Below the pieces are notes generated by a model. It made no database searches, was not told the origin of the DNA, and saw only the letters and a program-made list of their open reading frames with translations. This document shows positions 1 to 9,482 of a DNA stretch of 64,000 bases, in pieces. The DNA comes from Streptomyces sp. M41(2017) (lineage in GTDB: Bacteria; Actinomycetota; Actinomycetes; Streptomycetales; Streptomycetaceae): contig NZ_MWFK01000001.1 in NCBI RefSeq assembly GCF_002078175.1, positions 124,001 to 188,000 on the forward strand, in the 5' to 3' direction. A program made the position numbers and the translations under genes. Within the stretch, counting starts at the first letter, position 1, and each line of letters begins with the position of its first letter.

Positions 1-553
1 CGCGACCGGGCTGACCGACGAGGTCCCGGAGACGCTCCAGCGCCCCGAGATCCTGATCACCGTCGGCGTGCTGTTCCTCTTCGAGGCGGTCGCGGACAAG
101 ATCCCGTACGTCGACTCGGTCTGGGACTCCGTGCACACCGTGGTCCGGCCCGCCGCGGGCGCCTGGGTCGGGGCGCTGCTCGCCGGACAGAGCGGTTCCG
201 TCTCCGACCTGTGGGCGGGGGTGCTCGGCGGTTCCACGGCGCTGGCGAGCCACACGGTCAAGGCCGGGACCCGGATGGCGATCAACACCTCACCCGAGCC
301 GTTCAGCAACTTCGTGATGAGCACCGCCGAGGATCTCGGGGTCGCGGGCATCCTCACGTTCGCCATGTTCCATCCGGAGGCGGCGGCGATCATCGCCGCC
401 GTTCTGCTGTTCAGCGGCCTCGTGGTGGTCTACTTCCTCGTCTCGCGCATCCGGCGGTTCATGCGCCGCAGGGCACAGCGCCGGGAGGAGAGACGGCTCG
501 CGGAACGGGTCGGACAGCCACCCGACAGGACCGGGCCCGTCCACCGGGACTGA
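1..553 (+). CDS. DUF4126-family membrane protein, 5' end missing
   Basis: The reading frame is open from the left edge (first full codon at base 2), so the start lies outside the window. The 183 visible residues form several hydrophobic segments rich in Gly and Ala, including FLFEAVADKIPYVDS near the start and a strong membrane segment near the C-terminus (IIAAVLLFSGLVVVYFLVS), followed by an Arg-rich cytoplasmic tail. The D-K-I-P-x-V-D element followed by a Gly/Ala helix and the A-S-H-T-V-K-A element are what I associate with DUF4126 proteins. These are bacterial membrane proteins of unknown function. No stronger functional statement is possible. Confidence 0.8.
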   Translation, partial: ATGLTDEVPETLQRPEILITVGVLFLFEAVADKIPYVDSVWDSVHTVVRPAAGAWVGALLAGQSGSVSDLWAGVLGGSTALASHTVKAGTRMAINTSPEPFSNFVMSTAEDLGVAGILTFAMFHPEAAAIIAAVLLFSGLVVVYFLVSRIRRFMRRRAQRREERRLAERVGQPPDRTGPVHRD

Positions 554-597
554 CCTCCCGGAGGGGGCTGTCGGTGGCGGCCGATAAAGTCGCCGGC

Positions 598-2121
598 ATG
601 GGACGGATTGCGGTGATCGGCGCCGGGATGGGCGCGATGGCGGCCGCCGCCCGGCTGGCCGTCGCGGGCCACCGGGTGGTGGTGTACGAGCGGGCGGAGA
701 CCTACGGGGGTTCCGTGGGCCGCTTCGAGCGCGACGGCTTCGCCTTCGACACGGGCCCCGGCCTGCTGACGCTGCCCGCGGTCTACCGCGATCTGTTCGT
801 CAAGACGGGCCGGCAGCCGTTGGAGGAGTCCGTCGGCCTGGTGCAGGTCGATCCGTCGGCGCACCACGTCTTCGCCGACGGCACCCGGGTGTCCCTGCCG
901 AACGCCTCGCGCGCGGGGGTGCTCTCCGCGCTGGACGAAGCGCTCGGCGCGGGCGCCGGCGCGCGGTGGGGCGACTTCCTGGTGCGGGCCCGCGAGGCGT
1001 GGGACCGCGCGCGCAGACCGCTCCTGGAGGAGCCCCTGTGGCCCAACTGGCCGGTGCTGGCCGAGCGCGACCCGTATCCGTCGGTGCCGCACAAGAAGCT
1101 GCTGCGCACCCGCCGGGCCGGCACGCTCGCCGAGGTCGCCGCCTGGGAGCTGCGCGACACCCGTCTGGCGGCCCTCCTGGAGAGCCACGCCCTGGCGTAC
1201 GGGCTCGACCCGCGCGTCACGCCCGCGAGCGCCGCGGTGCTGCCGTACATGGAACACGCCTTCGGCACCTGGTATGTGCGCGGCGGTGTCCGGGAGTTGG
1301 CGCGCGCGGTGTACGAGCGGTGCGTGGCCCGCAGGGTCGAGTTCCGGTTCGGGACGCCGGTCGGGCGGATCGTCGAGAAGGACGGCCGGGCCGTCGGCGT
1401 GGAGGTGTCCCCGGACGGCGCCGGTGCTTCCGGCCCGGGCACGGGCCCGTTCGAGGAGGCGGACTTCGTGGTCGCCGGTGTGGCCCCCGGGGTCCTCGAA
1501 GGTCTGCTGCACGGCACGGTGATCCGGAGCGGCGACGACGTGCCGGAGCGATCCGGGGGTGCGAGCCGGCTGACCGTCCTGCTGGCGCTGCGTGGCGCTC
1601 GTCCCGCGGGGACGGCGCACCGGACGGTGGTCCACACGGCCGACAGGGACGGGGAGTTGGAAGGGATCTTCGGCGAGCGCCCGGGTCCCCCGGTGGCGCC
1701 GACCGTCGTGGTCTCGCGGCCCGACGATCCGGCGCTGGTGCCCGACAGCGGCCATGAGGCGGTCACGCTGACCGTCACGGTGCCTTCAGGCGCTCCGGTC
1801 CGCGAGGCGGACGTGGAGCGGGTCCTCGACACCGCCGGGCGCGCCCTGCCGGGCCTGCGGGACCGGCTGTTGTGGCACGAGGTCCGGACGCCCGCCGATG
1901 TGGCCCGGGCGACCGGTGCCGCGGGGGGCGCGGTTCCCGCCCCGGCCCTCGCCGCGGCGGACGGGCTACTCCTGCACCCGTCGAACAGCACGCGGCTGCC
2001 GGGGCTGTTCACGGCAGGAGGGTGGGCGCATCCCGGCGGCGGCCTGCCGCACGCGGGCATGTCGGGCGCCCTGGTGGCGGGACTGATCGTGGAGGGACCG
2101 GACTTCCGGGGCTCGCAGTGA
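598..2121 (+). CDS. FAD-dependent phytoene desaturase-like oxidoreductase (CrtI family)
   Basis: The 507-residue product opens with a dinucleotide-binding fold (AVIGAGMGAMAAAARLA, residues about 5-21) and ends with the FAD-binding signature typical of CrtI/CrtN/CrtD desaturases (LPGLFTAGGWAHPGGGLPHAGMSG near residue 475). The ATG at 598 is chosen because the nucleotide-binding motif follows at once and because the frame upstream would overlap the DUF4126 gene. CrtI-family enzymes desaturate or isomerise carotenoid-like polyenes. No crtB, crtE or lycopene cyclase lies nearby, so a carotenoid substrate is only a family-level inference. The gene stands alone on the plus strand, 44 bp after the previous gene. 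Confidence 0.8.
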   Translation: MGRIAVIGAGMGAMAAAARLAVAGHRVVVYERAETYGGSVGRFERDGFAFDTGPGLLTLPAVYRDLFVKTGRQPLEESVGLVQVDPSAHHVFADGTRVSLPNASRAGVLSALDEALGAGAGARWGDFLVRAREAWDRARRPLLEEPLWPNWPVLAERDPYPSVPHKKLLRTRRAGTLAEVAAWELRDTRLAALLESHALAYGLDPRVTPASAAVLPYMEHAFGTWYVRGGVRELARAVYERCVARRVEFRFGTPVGRIVEKDGRAVGVEVSPDGAGASGPGTGPFEEADFVVAGVAPGVLEGLLHGTVIRSGDDVPERSGGASRLTVLLALRGARPAGTAHRTVVHTADRDGELEGIFGERPGPPVAPTVVVSRPDDPALVPDSGHEAVTLTVTVPSGAPVREADVERVLDTAGRALPGLRDRLLWHEVRTPADVARATGAAGGAVPAPALAAADGLLLHPSNSTRLPGLFTAGGWAHPGGGLPHAGMSGALVAGLIVEGPDFRGSQ

Positions 2122-2179
2122 CCGGAGCCGCCGGGACCCCGGCCGGCGCCCCTACGGGCCTTCGCGCGTGGTGGGCCGG

Positions 2180-3163
2180 TCAGTACCGGTACTGCTCGTC
2201 GTACCCGGTGTTGCCGTTGCCGCCGCCGTTCCCCTGGTAGGGGTACTGCTGCTGCTCGGGCGGGAGTTCGCCGCCGTAGGACTCGTCGGTGTTGCGCTGC
2301 TGCGGGACCCAGACACCACCGGCCGGGGTCTCACCGCCGTACGTGCCGTTGCCGTACTGGTCCTGGCCGTAGCCCTGCTGCGGGTACTGCTGCTGGTCGC
2401 CGTAGCCCGTGGTGTCGTACGAGGCGCCGGAGTACGTCTGGGTGCCGATGTACGGGTCGGAGTAGGCGGCGTACTGCTGCTGGCCGTTGTCGTAGCCGTA
2501 CTGCTGCTGGTCGTAGCCGGTGTAGCCGTCGTACGCGTAGGCCTGCTGGTCCGGGGACTGGGCCGTCGGCGCGTACGCCTGCTGGTCCTGAGCGGCACCG
2601 CTGTAGGACTGGTCGGCGGCGGCCGCGTAGGCGTTGGCGTCGTACACGCCGTAGGAGCCGGTGTCCTCGGGCAGGGGCTGCGGCTCGTAGACAGCGGTGG
2701 ACTCGGCGGCCGCGGGCTCGGCGCCCGGGGGCATGAACCGGTCGGACTGCGCGGGCGTGAAGACGTCGTCGTCGCCGGGATACGGGTCCTCGTGGGCGTA
2801 GGACCGCCCGCCGGTCGATTCGAGGTCGGAGACCTCCGGCGGCGGGTCCGCGAGGTCCGGTTCGCCGCGGCGACGCTTGCTGGGCTTGGCGGGCTTCTCC
2901 TGCGCGGAGCGGCCGTTGATGGCCCAGCCCTGGGCGAAGCCCTTGCGGAAGGAGAGCGTCACGTACGTCTGGCCGACGGTGAACGCGATCGCGCCCAGAC
3001 CGATGACCACGACGGAGTGCATCAGGACGCCGAGGACGACACCGAGGAAGCCGACGAAGGCGAGCAGCCGGAACCGCAGGCGCGCCTTGTACTGCAACAG
3101 CACCTCGCCGAGCAGCCACAGCGCGACGATGCCGAATGCAAGATAGAGGACCGTCAAGCCCAT
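2180..3163 (-). CDS. membrane protein with long Gln/Tyr/Gly-rich tail
   Basis: The 327-residue product has an N-terminal membrane domain with three hydrophobic segments (about residues 3-22, 30-48 and 50-70), then a basic linker (KPSKRRRGEPDL near 95). About 200 residues of low-complexity sequence follow, dominated by Gln, Tyr, Gly, Asp and Ser, with recurring QQYG, GYD and YPQQGYG-like blocks up to the C-terminus. GGGAGAGGGG lies just upstream of the ATG as a ribosome site. I recognise the N-terminal part as a conserved Streptomyces membrane protein but know no function. The tail resembles prion-like or phase-separating sequence. It converges with the desaturase and lies upstream of metF in the opposite sense. 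Confidence 0.8.
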   Translation of the reverse strand: MGLTVLYLAFGIVALWLLGEVLLQYKARLRFRLLAFVGFLGVVLGVLMHSVVVIGLGAIAFTVGQTYVTLSFRKGFAQGWAINGRSAQEKPAKPSKRRRGEPDLADPPPEVSDLESTGGRSYAHEDPYPGDDDVFTPAQSDRFMPPGAEPAAAESTAVYEPQPLPEDTGSYGVYDANAYAAAADQSYSGAAQDQQAYAPTAQSPDQQAYAYDGYTGYDQQQYGYDNGQQQYAAYSDPYIGTQTYSGASYDTTGYGDQQQYPQQGYGQDQYGNGTYGGETPAGGVWVPQQRNTDESYGGELPPEQQQYPYQGNGGGNGNTGYDEQYRY

Positions 3164-3218
3164 GTACGCCCCTCTCCCAGTGGCCGCACGCAGTCTGTCG
3201 TACGCGGGTGCGACCGGT

Positions 3219-4142
3219 CTAGGCCTGCTGTGGGTGGTGCAGGCCCAGATTCTCGTAGATCTCCAGTGTCGCCGTGGAGTTGTTCAGCGTGATGAAGTGC
3301 AGTCCGGGGACTCCCTCGGCCAACAGCCTCGCACAGAACTCCGTCGCGAACTCGATGCCAATGGAGCGTACAGCCGCCGGATCGTCTTTGACTGTGAGGA
3401 TGCGCTCTTTCAGGGCGTCCGGGAGCGAGGCGTTCGAGAGCTGCGGCAGCCGCTCCAGCATCCGCACACTCGTCACCGGCATGATCTCGGGGATGACCGG
3501 GGTGTCGCAGCCGGCCTCGGCCACGCGGTCGCGCAGCCGCAGGTAGGACTCGGGCTGGAAGAACATCTGGGTGATCGCGTAGTCGGCGCCGGCGCGGCAC
3601 TTGTCGACGAAGTGCGAGACGTCCAGGTCCCATTCCGTGGACCGCGGGTGCATCTCGGGGAAGGCCGCCACCCCGACGCAGAAATCGCCCGACTCCTTGA
3701 TGAGGCGCACCAGTTCGGCGGCGTAGGTCAGGCCCTTGGGGTGCGGCACCCAGTCGCCCATGGGGTCGCCCGGCGGGTCACCGCGCACGGCCAGCATGTT
3801 GCGGATGCCGGCGTCCGCGTACTGGCCGATGATGTTGCGCAGTTCCGCGACCGAGTGGTTGACGGCGGTCAGGTGGGCGACCGGGGTGAGCGTCGTGTCG
3901 AGCACGATCTGCTCGGTCTCCTTGACCGTGCCGGCCCGGGTGGAGCCGCCGGCCCCGTAGGTCACCGAGACGAAGTCGGGCGCCACGGCCTCGACCCGTC
4001 GCAGGGCGTTCCACAGGTTCCGCTCACCCTTCGGGGTCTTGGGCGCGGAGAACTCGAACGAGCACGTCTGTTTGCCGGTCGCGAGCATGTCGCGCACGGT
4101 GCGTGCGCGATCAGTCCTGGTGGAAGCAGATCCGAGGGCCAT
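3219..4142 (-). CDS. metF: 5,10-methylenetetrahydrofolate reductase MetF
   Basis: MetF reduces 5,10-methylene-THF to 5-methyl-THF, the methyl donor for methionine synthase. The 307-residue TIM-barrel protein shows the family landmarks: SFEFSAPKT near residue 28, [11 protein letters not shown] near 59, the HLTAVN strand, [12 protein letters not shown] near 118 and the ITQMFFQPE block near 193. Length fits the bacterial family. A -10-like TAACCT (minus strand, 4149-4154) sits six bases before the ATG with no Shine-Dalgarno, so the transcript may be leaderless. thiE follows in the opposite direction of reading order but on the same strand; the 168-bp gap suggests separate units. Confidence 0.95.
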   Translation of the reverse strand: MALGSASTRTDRARTVRDMLATGKQTCSFEFSAPKTPKGERNLWNALRRVEAVAPDFVSVTYGAGGSTRAGTVKETEQIVLDTTLTPVAHLTAVNHSVAELRNIIGQYADAGIRNMLAVRGDPPGDPMGDWVPHPKGLTYAAELVRLIKESGDFCVGVAAFPEMHPRSTEWDLDVSHFVDKCRAGADYAITQMFFQPESYLRLRDRVAEAGCDTPVIPEIMPVTSVRMLERLPQLSNASLPDALKERILTVKDDPAAVRSIGIEFATEFCARLLAEGVPGLHFITLNNSTATLEIYENLGLHHPQQA

Positions 4143-4310
4143 ACTCGCAGGTTAGTCAGAGGGTGCCTCTCCCCCAACCGAACCGCTGCGATTTGTCCCA
4201 TCTGCCGGTTTCTTGTCCACCCCTCGGACAAGGGGGCAGGTCTCGGCCTGCGGGGTCGTCCGTTCTCGGCCGCGACGACCCCGGGGCCGCCGGGGCCTCG
4301 CCCCTCGGGG

Positions 4311-4970
4311 TCATGCCTCGCGCAGCCGCTTCGCGAACTCGGACGCGGCGGCACCCGGGTCGTCCGCCTCGGTGATCGCGCGGACGACGACGACACGGCG
4401 GGCGCCCGCTTCGAGCACCTCGTCGAGGCGGCCGAGGTCGATGCCGCCGATCGCGAACCAGGGACGGTCGGTGTCGAGGGCGGCGGTGTGCCGGACCAGG
4501 TCGAGGCCGGGTGCGTGCCGGCCGGGCTTGGTGGGGGTGGGCCAGCAGGGCCCGGTGCAGAAGTAGTCCACACCGTCCTGGGCGGCGGCGGCCTCGGCCT
4601 CCGGGCCCGCGTGCGTCGAACGGCCGATCAGCACCTCGTCGCCGAGGATGGCGCGGGCCGCGGGGACCGGCAGGTCGCCCTGGCCCAGGTGCAGCACGTC
4701 GGCGCCGACGGCGTGTGCCACGTCGGCCCGGTCGTTGACCGCGAGGAGCTTGCCGTGGCGGGCACACGCGTCCGCGAAGATCCGGAGGTGCTCCAGCTCC
4801 TCCGCGGCCTCCATGCCCTTGTCGCGCAGCTGCACGATGTCGACCCCGCTCGCGAGGACCGTGTCGAGGAAGTCGGCGAGGTCCCCCTGGCGCCTGCGGG
4901 CGTCGGTGCAGAGGTAGACGCGGGCGTCGGCGAGCCGGGCGCGGGCGGAAGTGGCGGCTGCTGCGGGCAT
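4311..4970 (-). CDS. thiE: thiamine-phosphate synthase ThiE
   Basis: ThiE joins HMP-pyrophosphate and thiazole phosphate into thiamine phosphate. The 219-residue TIM-barrel protein has the expected phosphate and substrate motifs: VQLRDKGM near residue 48, [28 protein letters not shown] near 75-100, the GRSTH motif near 115 and the GGID phosphate-binding loop near 180. Length and motif order are normal. The matching thiazole genes thiO, thiS and thiG lie about 2.4 kb away on the other strand behind a TPP riboswitch. No TPP riboswitch is visible directly ahead of thiE. The upstream gene on the same strand ends 97 bp away, across a 10-bp stem (4994-5003 with 5038-5047). Confidence 0.94.
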   Translation of the reverse strand: MPAAAATSARARLADARVYLCTDARRRQGDLADFLDTVLASGVDIVQLRDKGMEAAEELEHLRIFADACARHGKLLAVNDRADVAHAVGADVLHLGQGDLPVPAARAILGDEVLIGRSTHAGPEAEAAAAQDGVDYFCTGPCWPTPTKPGRHAPGLDLVRHTAALDTDRPWFAIGGIDLGRLDEVLEAGARRVVVVRAITEADDPGAAASEFAKRLREA

Positions 4971-4993
4971 GCGTGGGTCCCCCCGGGGTCGGT

Positions 4994-5047
4994 GCGCGGG
5001 GAGGCACGACGGCCGGTTCGTCCCGGGCCGCCGCGCTCTCCCCGCGC
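4994..5047 (-). terminator. possible hairpin between the Rv2175c-like gene and thiE
   Basis: A perfect 10-bp inverted repeat (GCGCGGGGAG with CTCCCCGCGC) with a 34-base GC-rich loop fills most of the gap upstream of thiE. It has no clear U-tract. It could end the upstream transcript or be a thiE leader structure. Confidence 0.35.
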
Positions 5048-5066
5048 CGGACTGTCTCGATTCAGG

Positions 5067-5438
5067 TCAGACGGCGAGCGCCTGGGCGCGGCGCTTCACC
5101 TCCGTGCCGCGATTCTCGCTCAGAGCCTGCGCGGGGGTACCGGGCAGGGTCGCGTCGGGGGTGAAGAGCCATTCGAGGGCCTCTTCGTCGGAGAAGCCGT
5201 CGTCCCTCAGGAGCGTCAGGGTGCCGGACAGGCCCTTGACGACCTTCTGCTCGTCCACGTCGATGAAGGCGGCGGGGACGTGCAGCGCGCGGTTCTCACC
5301 ACGGCGTACGGCGATCAGCTGGCCGTCCTTGACCAGCTGCCGGACGCGGGTCACCTCGACGCCGAACTGTTCGGCGATGTCGGGGAGGGTGAGCCAGGCG
5401 GGGACGAGAGCATCGATCTTTGCGTCAATCTCGGTCAC
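5067..5438 (-). CDS. Rv2175c-family DNA-binding protein
   Basis: The 123-residue product has an N-terminal winged-helix/excisionase-like DNA-binding region (WLTLPDIAEQFGVEVTRVRQLVKDGQL, about residues 15-41) and a C-terminal helical segment with DDGFSDEEALEWLF. This layout matches M. tuberculosis Rv2175c, a DNA-binding protein reported as a substrate of the Ser/Thr kinase PknL. The start is the GTG at 5438. A Thr-rich or Ser-rich N-terminal phosphosite region as in Rv2175c is short here; Thr2 and Thr17 are the visible candidates. A Ser/Thr kinase gene lies about 4.3 kb away (9753-11696), which repeats the mycobacterial neighbourhood with thi genes inserted. Confidence 0.85.
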   Translation of the reverse strand: MTEIDAKIDALVPAWLTLPDIAEQFGVEVTRVRQLVKDGQLIAVRRGENRALHVPAAFIDVDEQKVVKGLSGTLTLLRDDGFSDEEALEWLFTPDATLPGTPAQALSENRGTEVKRRAQALAV

Positions 5439-5515
5439 GGGACAAGCCTGCCATCCCGGACCGACAGTCGGAAGCCGAGGGCGTCCGACCTGGGGCGACG
5501 CCCCGCCTCCCGGCC

Positions 5516-6748
5516 CTAGACCGTGGCGGTCTTCAGCGGCCTCGACGGGTCCGCGAGCAGCAGCGGATCCATGCGCGCACCCGCCTCGATGAGCCGGCGG
5601 CCCTGCGCGAGATCCCTCGGGCGGCCCACCGCCAGGAGGGCGACCAGGCGTGTCTCGCGGAGCCAGCACACCGACCAGGCGGTGCCCGCGGGGTCGCCGC
5701 GCCACACCAGGGTGTCGTCGGGCGTGTGGTGGCCGACGTACTGCACGAAGCGGCCGAACTGCTCGGACCAGAAGTACGGCACCGGGTCGTAGGCGGCGGG
5801 CGTCTCGCCGACGATGTTCGCGGCGACGGTTCGGGGTCCCTGGAGCGCGTTGTCCCAGTGGTGGACGAGGAGGCGGTCCTCGTAGCGCCCCGAAGGGAAG
5901 GAGGCGCAGTCCCCGACGGCGTAGACGTCCGGCAGCGAGGTGCGCAGGTGGTCGTCGGCGAGGATCTCCCGGTCGGCGCCGAGTGTGATGCCGGAGGCGG
6001 CGATCCACCCCGTCGCGGGCCGCGCCCCGATGCCGACGACGACGGCACCGGCGGGCACCCGGGTGCCGTCGTCCAGGACCACGGCACCGGGCTCGACGCG
6101 CTCCACGCGCGTGTGCGTGCGCAGCGTGGCGCCGCTGTCCGCGTACCAGGCGGCCATCGGCCCGGCCACCTCGGCGGGCAGCACGGCGGCGAGCGGCCGG
6201 TCGGCGGCCTCGACGACCGTGACCGCGCAGCCGGCCTCGCGGGCGGCGGTGGCGAACTCGGCGCCGATCCAGCCGGCGCCGACGACCACGATGTCGTGCT
6301 GCTGGAGCAGGACCGGCCGCAGCCGGTCGGCGTCGTCCAGCGTGCGCAGCAGATGCACCCCCGGCACGCCCTCGGCGCCGGGAAGCCGGATCGGCTCGGC
6401 GCCGGTGGCGACGACCAGGACGTCGTACGGGACGGGTCCGCCGGCCGTGTCGAGTTCGTGGTCCCCGGCACGCACGCCGAGGGCCTCCAGGCCGAGCCGC
6501 AGGTCGATGTCGAGGGCCTCGAAGTCGACGTCGAAGGCGGAGCCCTCGGCCTTGCCGAGCAGGACGGCCTTGGACAGAGGTGGCCGGTCGTACGGCTGAT
6601 GGGGTTCCGCGCCGATCAGCGTGACGGTTCCCGTGAAGCCCTGCTCGCGCAGGGCGACCGCCGTCTGCACCCCGGCCATGCCCGCGCCCACCACGACGAC
6701 CCGCCGTGCGGGGGACCCCTGCGCCTTCGCCTGCGTCTGCTCGATCAC
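5516..6748 (-). CDS. NAD(P)/FAD-dependent ferredoxin reductase-like oxidoreductase
   Basis: The 410-residue protein has two Rossmann folds: an FAD-binding GAGMAGVQTA near residue 20 and an NAD-binding VVGAGWIGAEFA near 150. Between them lie the ferredoxin-reductase landmarks YDRPPLSK near 52 and VVATGAEP near 110. A C-terminal block with VYAVGDCA near 275 and a reductase dimerisation domain follow. It belongs to the class that passes electrons from NAD(P)H to a ferredoxin or monooxygenase. No ferredoxin or P450 gene is adjacent, so the partner is unknown. I chose the GTG at 6748 because TATGGT (a -10 match) ends six bases before it; an in-frame TTG at 6772 is the alternative start. Confidence 0.85.
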   Translation of the reverse strand: MIEQTQAKAQGSPARRVVVVGAGMAGVQTAVALREQGFTGTVTLIGAEPHQPYDRPPLSKAVLLGKAEGSAFDVDFEALDIDLRLGLEALGVRAGDHELDTAGGPVPYDVLVVATGAEPIRLPGAEGVPGVHLLRTLDDADRLRPVLLQQHDIVVVGAGWIGAEFATAAREAGCAVTVVEAADRPLAAVLPAEVAGPMAAWYADSGATLRTHTRVERVEPGAVVLDDGTRVPAGAVVVGIGARPATGWIAASGITLGADREILADDHLRTSLPDVYAVGDCASFPSGRYEDRLLVHHWDNALQGPRTVAANIVGETPAAYDPVPYFWSEQFGRFVQYVGHHTPDDTLVWRGDPAGTAWSVCWLRETRLVALLAVGRPRDLAQGRRLIEAGARMDPLLLADPSRPLKTATV

Positions 6749-6780
6749 CTGATCACCATAGACACCTGACAATTCGTCAG

Positions 6781-7158
6781 TCAGCGGACGTGCTCGGTGA
6801 TCTGCTGCACAGCGACCGTCTTCGGGACCTCCTCGACGACGCTGGTGCCCGACCCGGCCTGTGACTCCCAGGCCCAGGTCTCCACCAGCCGCACCCGGCC
6901 GTCGGACAGTTCGGTCACCAGCGACACGCAGTGCCCGGACGAGGTGGTGCCGTCGGCCCTGAGCTGGACGTAGCGGAAGTCGAGACGGTCGCCCTCGCGG
7001 GTCCCGACGAGGTGTCCGTGGACGACGTCGCCGCCCGTGTAGTCGGCCCAGACCGTGCCGTCCTGCTCCCGGTAGGCGAAGCGGGTGCGGGTGCCCACCT
7101 GACCCGGTGCCTGGTCGGCGACCGGGGCGAGGACGAGGCCGTCGAGCGAGCGTGCCAT
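6781..7158 (-). CDS. small conserved protein of unknown function
   Basis: The 125-residue product is a soluble, probably all-beta protein with alternating aromatic and charged positions (FAYREQDGTVWADYTGG near 27, RLDFRYVQL near 58 and a WAWES motif near 96). I have seen similar short proteins labelled as N-acetylglutamate synthase in databases, but nothing in the sequence resembles a GNAT fold, so I give no function. GGGAG lies upstream of the ATG. It is divergent from the TPP-riboswitch operon and 32 bp from the next gene on its own strand, which suggests co-transcription with neither. Confidence 0.7.
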   Translation of the reverse strand: MARSLDGLVLAPVADQAPGQVGTRTRFAYREQDGTVWADYTGGDVVHGHLVGTREGDRLDFRYVQLRADGTTSSGHCVSLVTELSDGRVRLVETWAWESQAGSGTSVVEEVPKTVAVQQITEHVR

Positions 7159-7172
7159 GGGCGGAGGCTCCC

Positions 7173-7202
7173 TTACCGAGTCGGGGGAGGGCGGGCTAGG
7201 GT
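7173..7202 (+). promoter_or_regulatory. candidate promoter of the thiOSG operon
   Basis: TTACCG at 7173-7178 and TAGGGT at 7197-7202 are separated by 18 bases and lie directly upstream of the TPP aptamer. The position is right for transcription to start just ahead of the riboswitch. Confidence 0.4.
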
Positions 7203-7216
7203 GGCCACGGTAAAGC

Positions 7217-7310
7217 ACTCGCGGGAGCCCGTACGCAACGGGCTGAGAGGGAGGCTGGGCGGCCTCCGACCGTACGAACCTGATCCGGGTCATGCCGGCG
7301 AAGGGAGGGG
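7217..7310 (+). ncRNA. TPP riboswitch (thi-box)
   Basis: The conserved thi-box elements are present in order: CTGAGA at 7243-7248 in the pyrimidine-sensing arm and CCTGATCCGGGTCATGCCGG (7279-7298) in the pyrophosphate arm, followed by GCGAAGGGA closing the structure. It sits directly before thiO. The closing 3' strand GAAGGGAGGGG (7300-7310) is also the purine-rich ribosome site for the ATG at 7321. Ligand binding would therefore hide the ribosome site, consistent with translational repression by thiamine pyrophosphate. No separate terminator hairpin is visible between aptamer and gene. Confidence 0.95.
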
Positions 7311-7320
7311 CTGGACGCCC

Positions 7321-8487
7321 ATGTCGCCTGCACGTTCGTCCGACGTCCTCGTCATCGGGGGCGGGATCATCGGTCTGGTCACGGCCTGGCGGGCCGCGCA
7401 GCGCGGGTTCACCACCGCGCTCGTCGACCCCGAGCCGGGTGGCGGGGCCGCTCAGGTCGCGGCGGGGATGCTCGCGGCCGTCACCGAGCTGCACTACGGC
7501 GAGGAGACCCTGCTCGGCCTCAACCTCGCCTCCGCGCGCCGCTATCCGGACTTCGCCGCCGAACTCACCGAGGCGACCGGCCAGGACCTGGGCTACCGCC
7601 GGTGCGGCACGCTGGCCGTCGCGCTGGACGCCGACGACCGCGCCCACCTGCGGGAACTGCACGCGTTGCAGAGCCGTTCGGGGCTCGACTCGCAGTGGCT
7701 GACCGGCCGGGAGTGCCGTCGCCTCGAACCGATGCTCGCCCCCGGGGTGCGCGGCGGCCTGCGGGTCGACGGCGACCACCAGATCGACCCGCGACGCCTC
7801 GCGGCGGCCCTGGTCACGGCCTGCGAGCGGGCCGGGGTGAGCATCCACCGGACCTGGGCGGAGCGCCTGACGGTCGTCCGTGACCGGGCCGCCGGAGTGG
7901 TCACCTCGGACGGCACCGAACGCGGCGCCGGCCAGGTGGTGCTGGCCGGGGGCAGTCTCAGCGGGCAGCTGGCCGGTGTCCCCGACGACGTCCTGCCGCC
8001 GGTGCGCCCGGTGAAGGGGCAGGTGCTGCGGCTGACCGTGCCGCAGCGGTACGCGCCGTTCCTGAACCGCACCGTACGGGCCGTCGTGCGCGGCGGCCAC
8101 CTTTACCTGGTACCGCGCGAGAACGGCGAACTCGTCGTGGGCGCGACCAGCGAGGAGCTCGGCTGGGACACCACGGTGACGGCGGGCGGCGTGTACGAGC
8201 TGCTGCGCGACGCCCACGAGCTGGTACCCGGGATCACCGAGCTGCCGCTCACCGAGACCCGGGCGGGACTGCGCCCCGGCTCCCCCGACAACGCGCCGCT
8301 GCTCGGCCCGACCGCGCTGGACGGACTGCTGCTGGCCACCGGGCACTTCCGCAACGGGGTGCTCCTCACGCCGGTCACCGGTGACGCCATGGCGCACGTC
8401 CTGACCTCCGGCGAACTCCCCGACGAAGCCCGCCCCTTCAGCCCGCGGCGCTTCGCCGCCACCGCCTTCACGGAGCAGCCCGCATGA
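7321..8487 (+). CDS. thiO: glycine oxidase ThiO
   Basis: ThiO oxidises glycine to iminoglycine (dehydroglycine), the C-N fragment used to build the thiazole of thiamine in aerobic bacteria. The 388-residue flavoprotein has the GxGxxG FAD motif near its start (VIGGGIIGLVTAWRA, about residues 11-25) and the DAO-family C-terminal block (TETRAGLRPGSPDNAPLLG near 315, followed by ATGHFRNGVLL near 339). The ATG at 7321 is set by the purine-rich site inside the riboswitch tail. It overlaps thiS by four bases (ATGA), which indicates translational coupling in a thiO-thiS-thiG operon under thiamine pyrophosphate control. Confidence 0.95.
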   Translation: MSPARSSDVLVIGGGIIGLVTAWRAAQRGFTTALVDPEPGGGAAQVAAGMLAAVTELHYGEETLLGLNLASARRYPDFAAELTEATGQDLGYRRCGTLAVALDADDRAHLRELHALQSRSGLDSQWLTGRECRRLEPMLAPGVRGGLRVDGDHQIDPRRLAAALVTACERAGVSIHRTWAERLTVVRDRAAGVVTSDGTERGAGQVVLAGGSLSGQLAGVPDDVLPPVRPVKGQVLRLTVPQRYAPFLNRTVRAVVRGGHLYLVPRENGELVVGATSEELGWDTTVTAGGVYELLRDAHELVPGITELPLTETRAGLRPGSPDNAPLLGPTALDGLLLATGHFRNGVLLTPVTGDAMAHVLTSGELPDEARPFSPRRFAATAFTEQPA

Positions 8488-8684
8488 ACATCGTCGTCAA
8501 CGGAGAGCGGCGGCGGATCGCCGCCGGAACCGCTCTCGACACCCTCGTCGCGACGCTCACCCCGGCACCGTCGGGGGTGGCGGCAGCCCTGAACGAGACC
8601 GTCGTCCCGCGCGGGCGGTGGTCGTCCACCGCACTGGCCGAGGGCGACCGCGTCGAGGTCCTCACCGCCGTACAAGGAGGCTGA
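8484..8684 (+). CDS. thiS: sulfur carrier protein ThiS
   Basis: ThiS is the ubiquitin-like protein whose C-terminal thiocarboxylate delivers sulfur to the thiazole ring. The 66-residue protein has the beta-grasp pattern (MNIVVNGE, TLDTLV-like helix, VAAALNETVVPR, LAEGDRVEVL) and ends in the required Gly-Gly (VQGG). It starts inside the stop codon of thiO and is followed after three bases by thiG. No thiF adenylyltransferase is seen in the window, so a ThiF or MoeB-like enzyme elsewhere must activate it. Confidence 0.96.
   Translation: MNIVVNGERRRIAAGTALDTLVATLTPAPSGVAAALNETVVPRGRWSSTALAEGDRVEVLTAVQGG

Positions 8685-9482
<798 letters not shown>

Noticed and set aside
211..597. N-terminal extension of the desaturase
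   Set aside because: The frame is open, but it overlaps the DUF4126 gene, and the dinucleotide-binding motif begins right after the ATG at 598.
598..2121. Carotenoid biosynthetic cluster
   Set aside because: Only one CrtI-like gene is present; no phytoene synthase, GGPP synthase or cyclase follows.
3162..5519. 785-codon open frame opposite metF and thiE
   Set aside because: It is the antisense shadow of real genes in high-GC DNA; it lacks a domain and natural codon pattern.
6781..7158. N-acetylglutamate synthase
   Set aside because: Database labels of this kind exist for similar proteins, but no GNAT acetyl-CoA motif is present.
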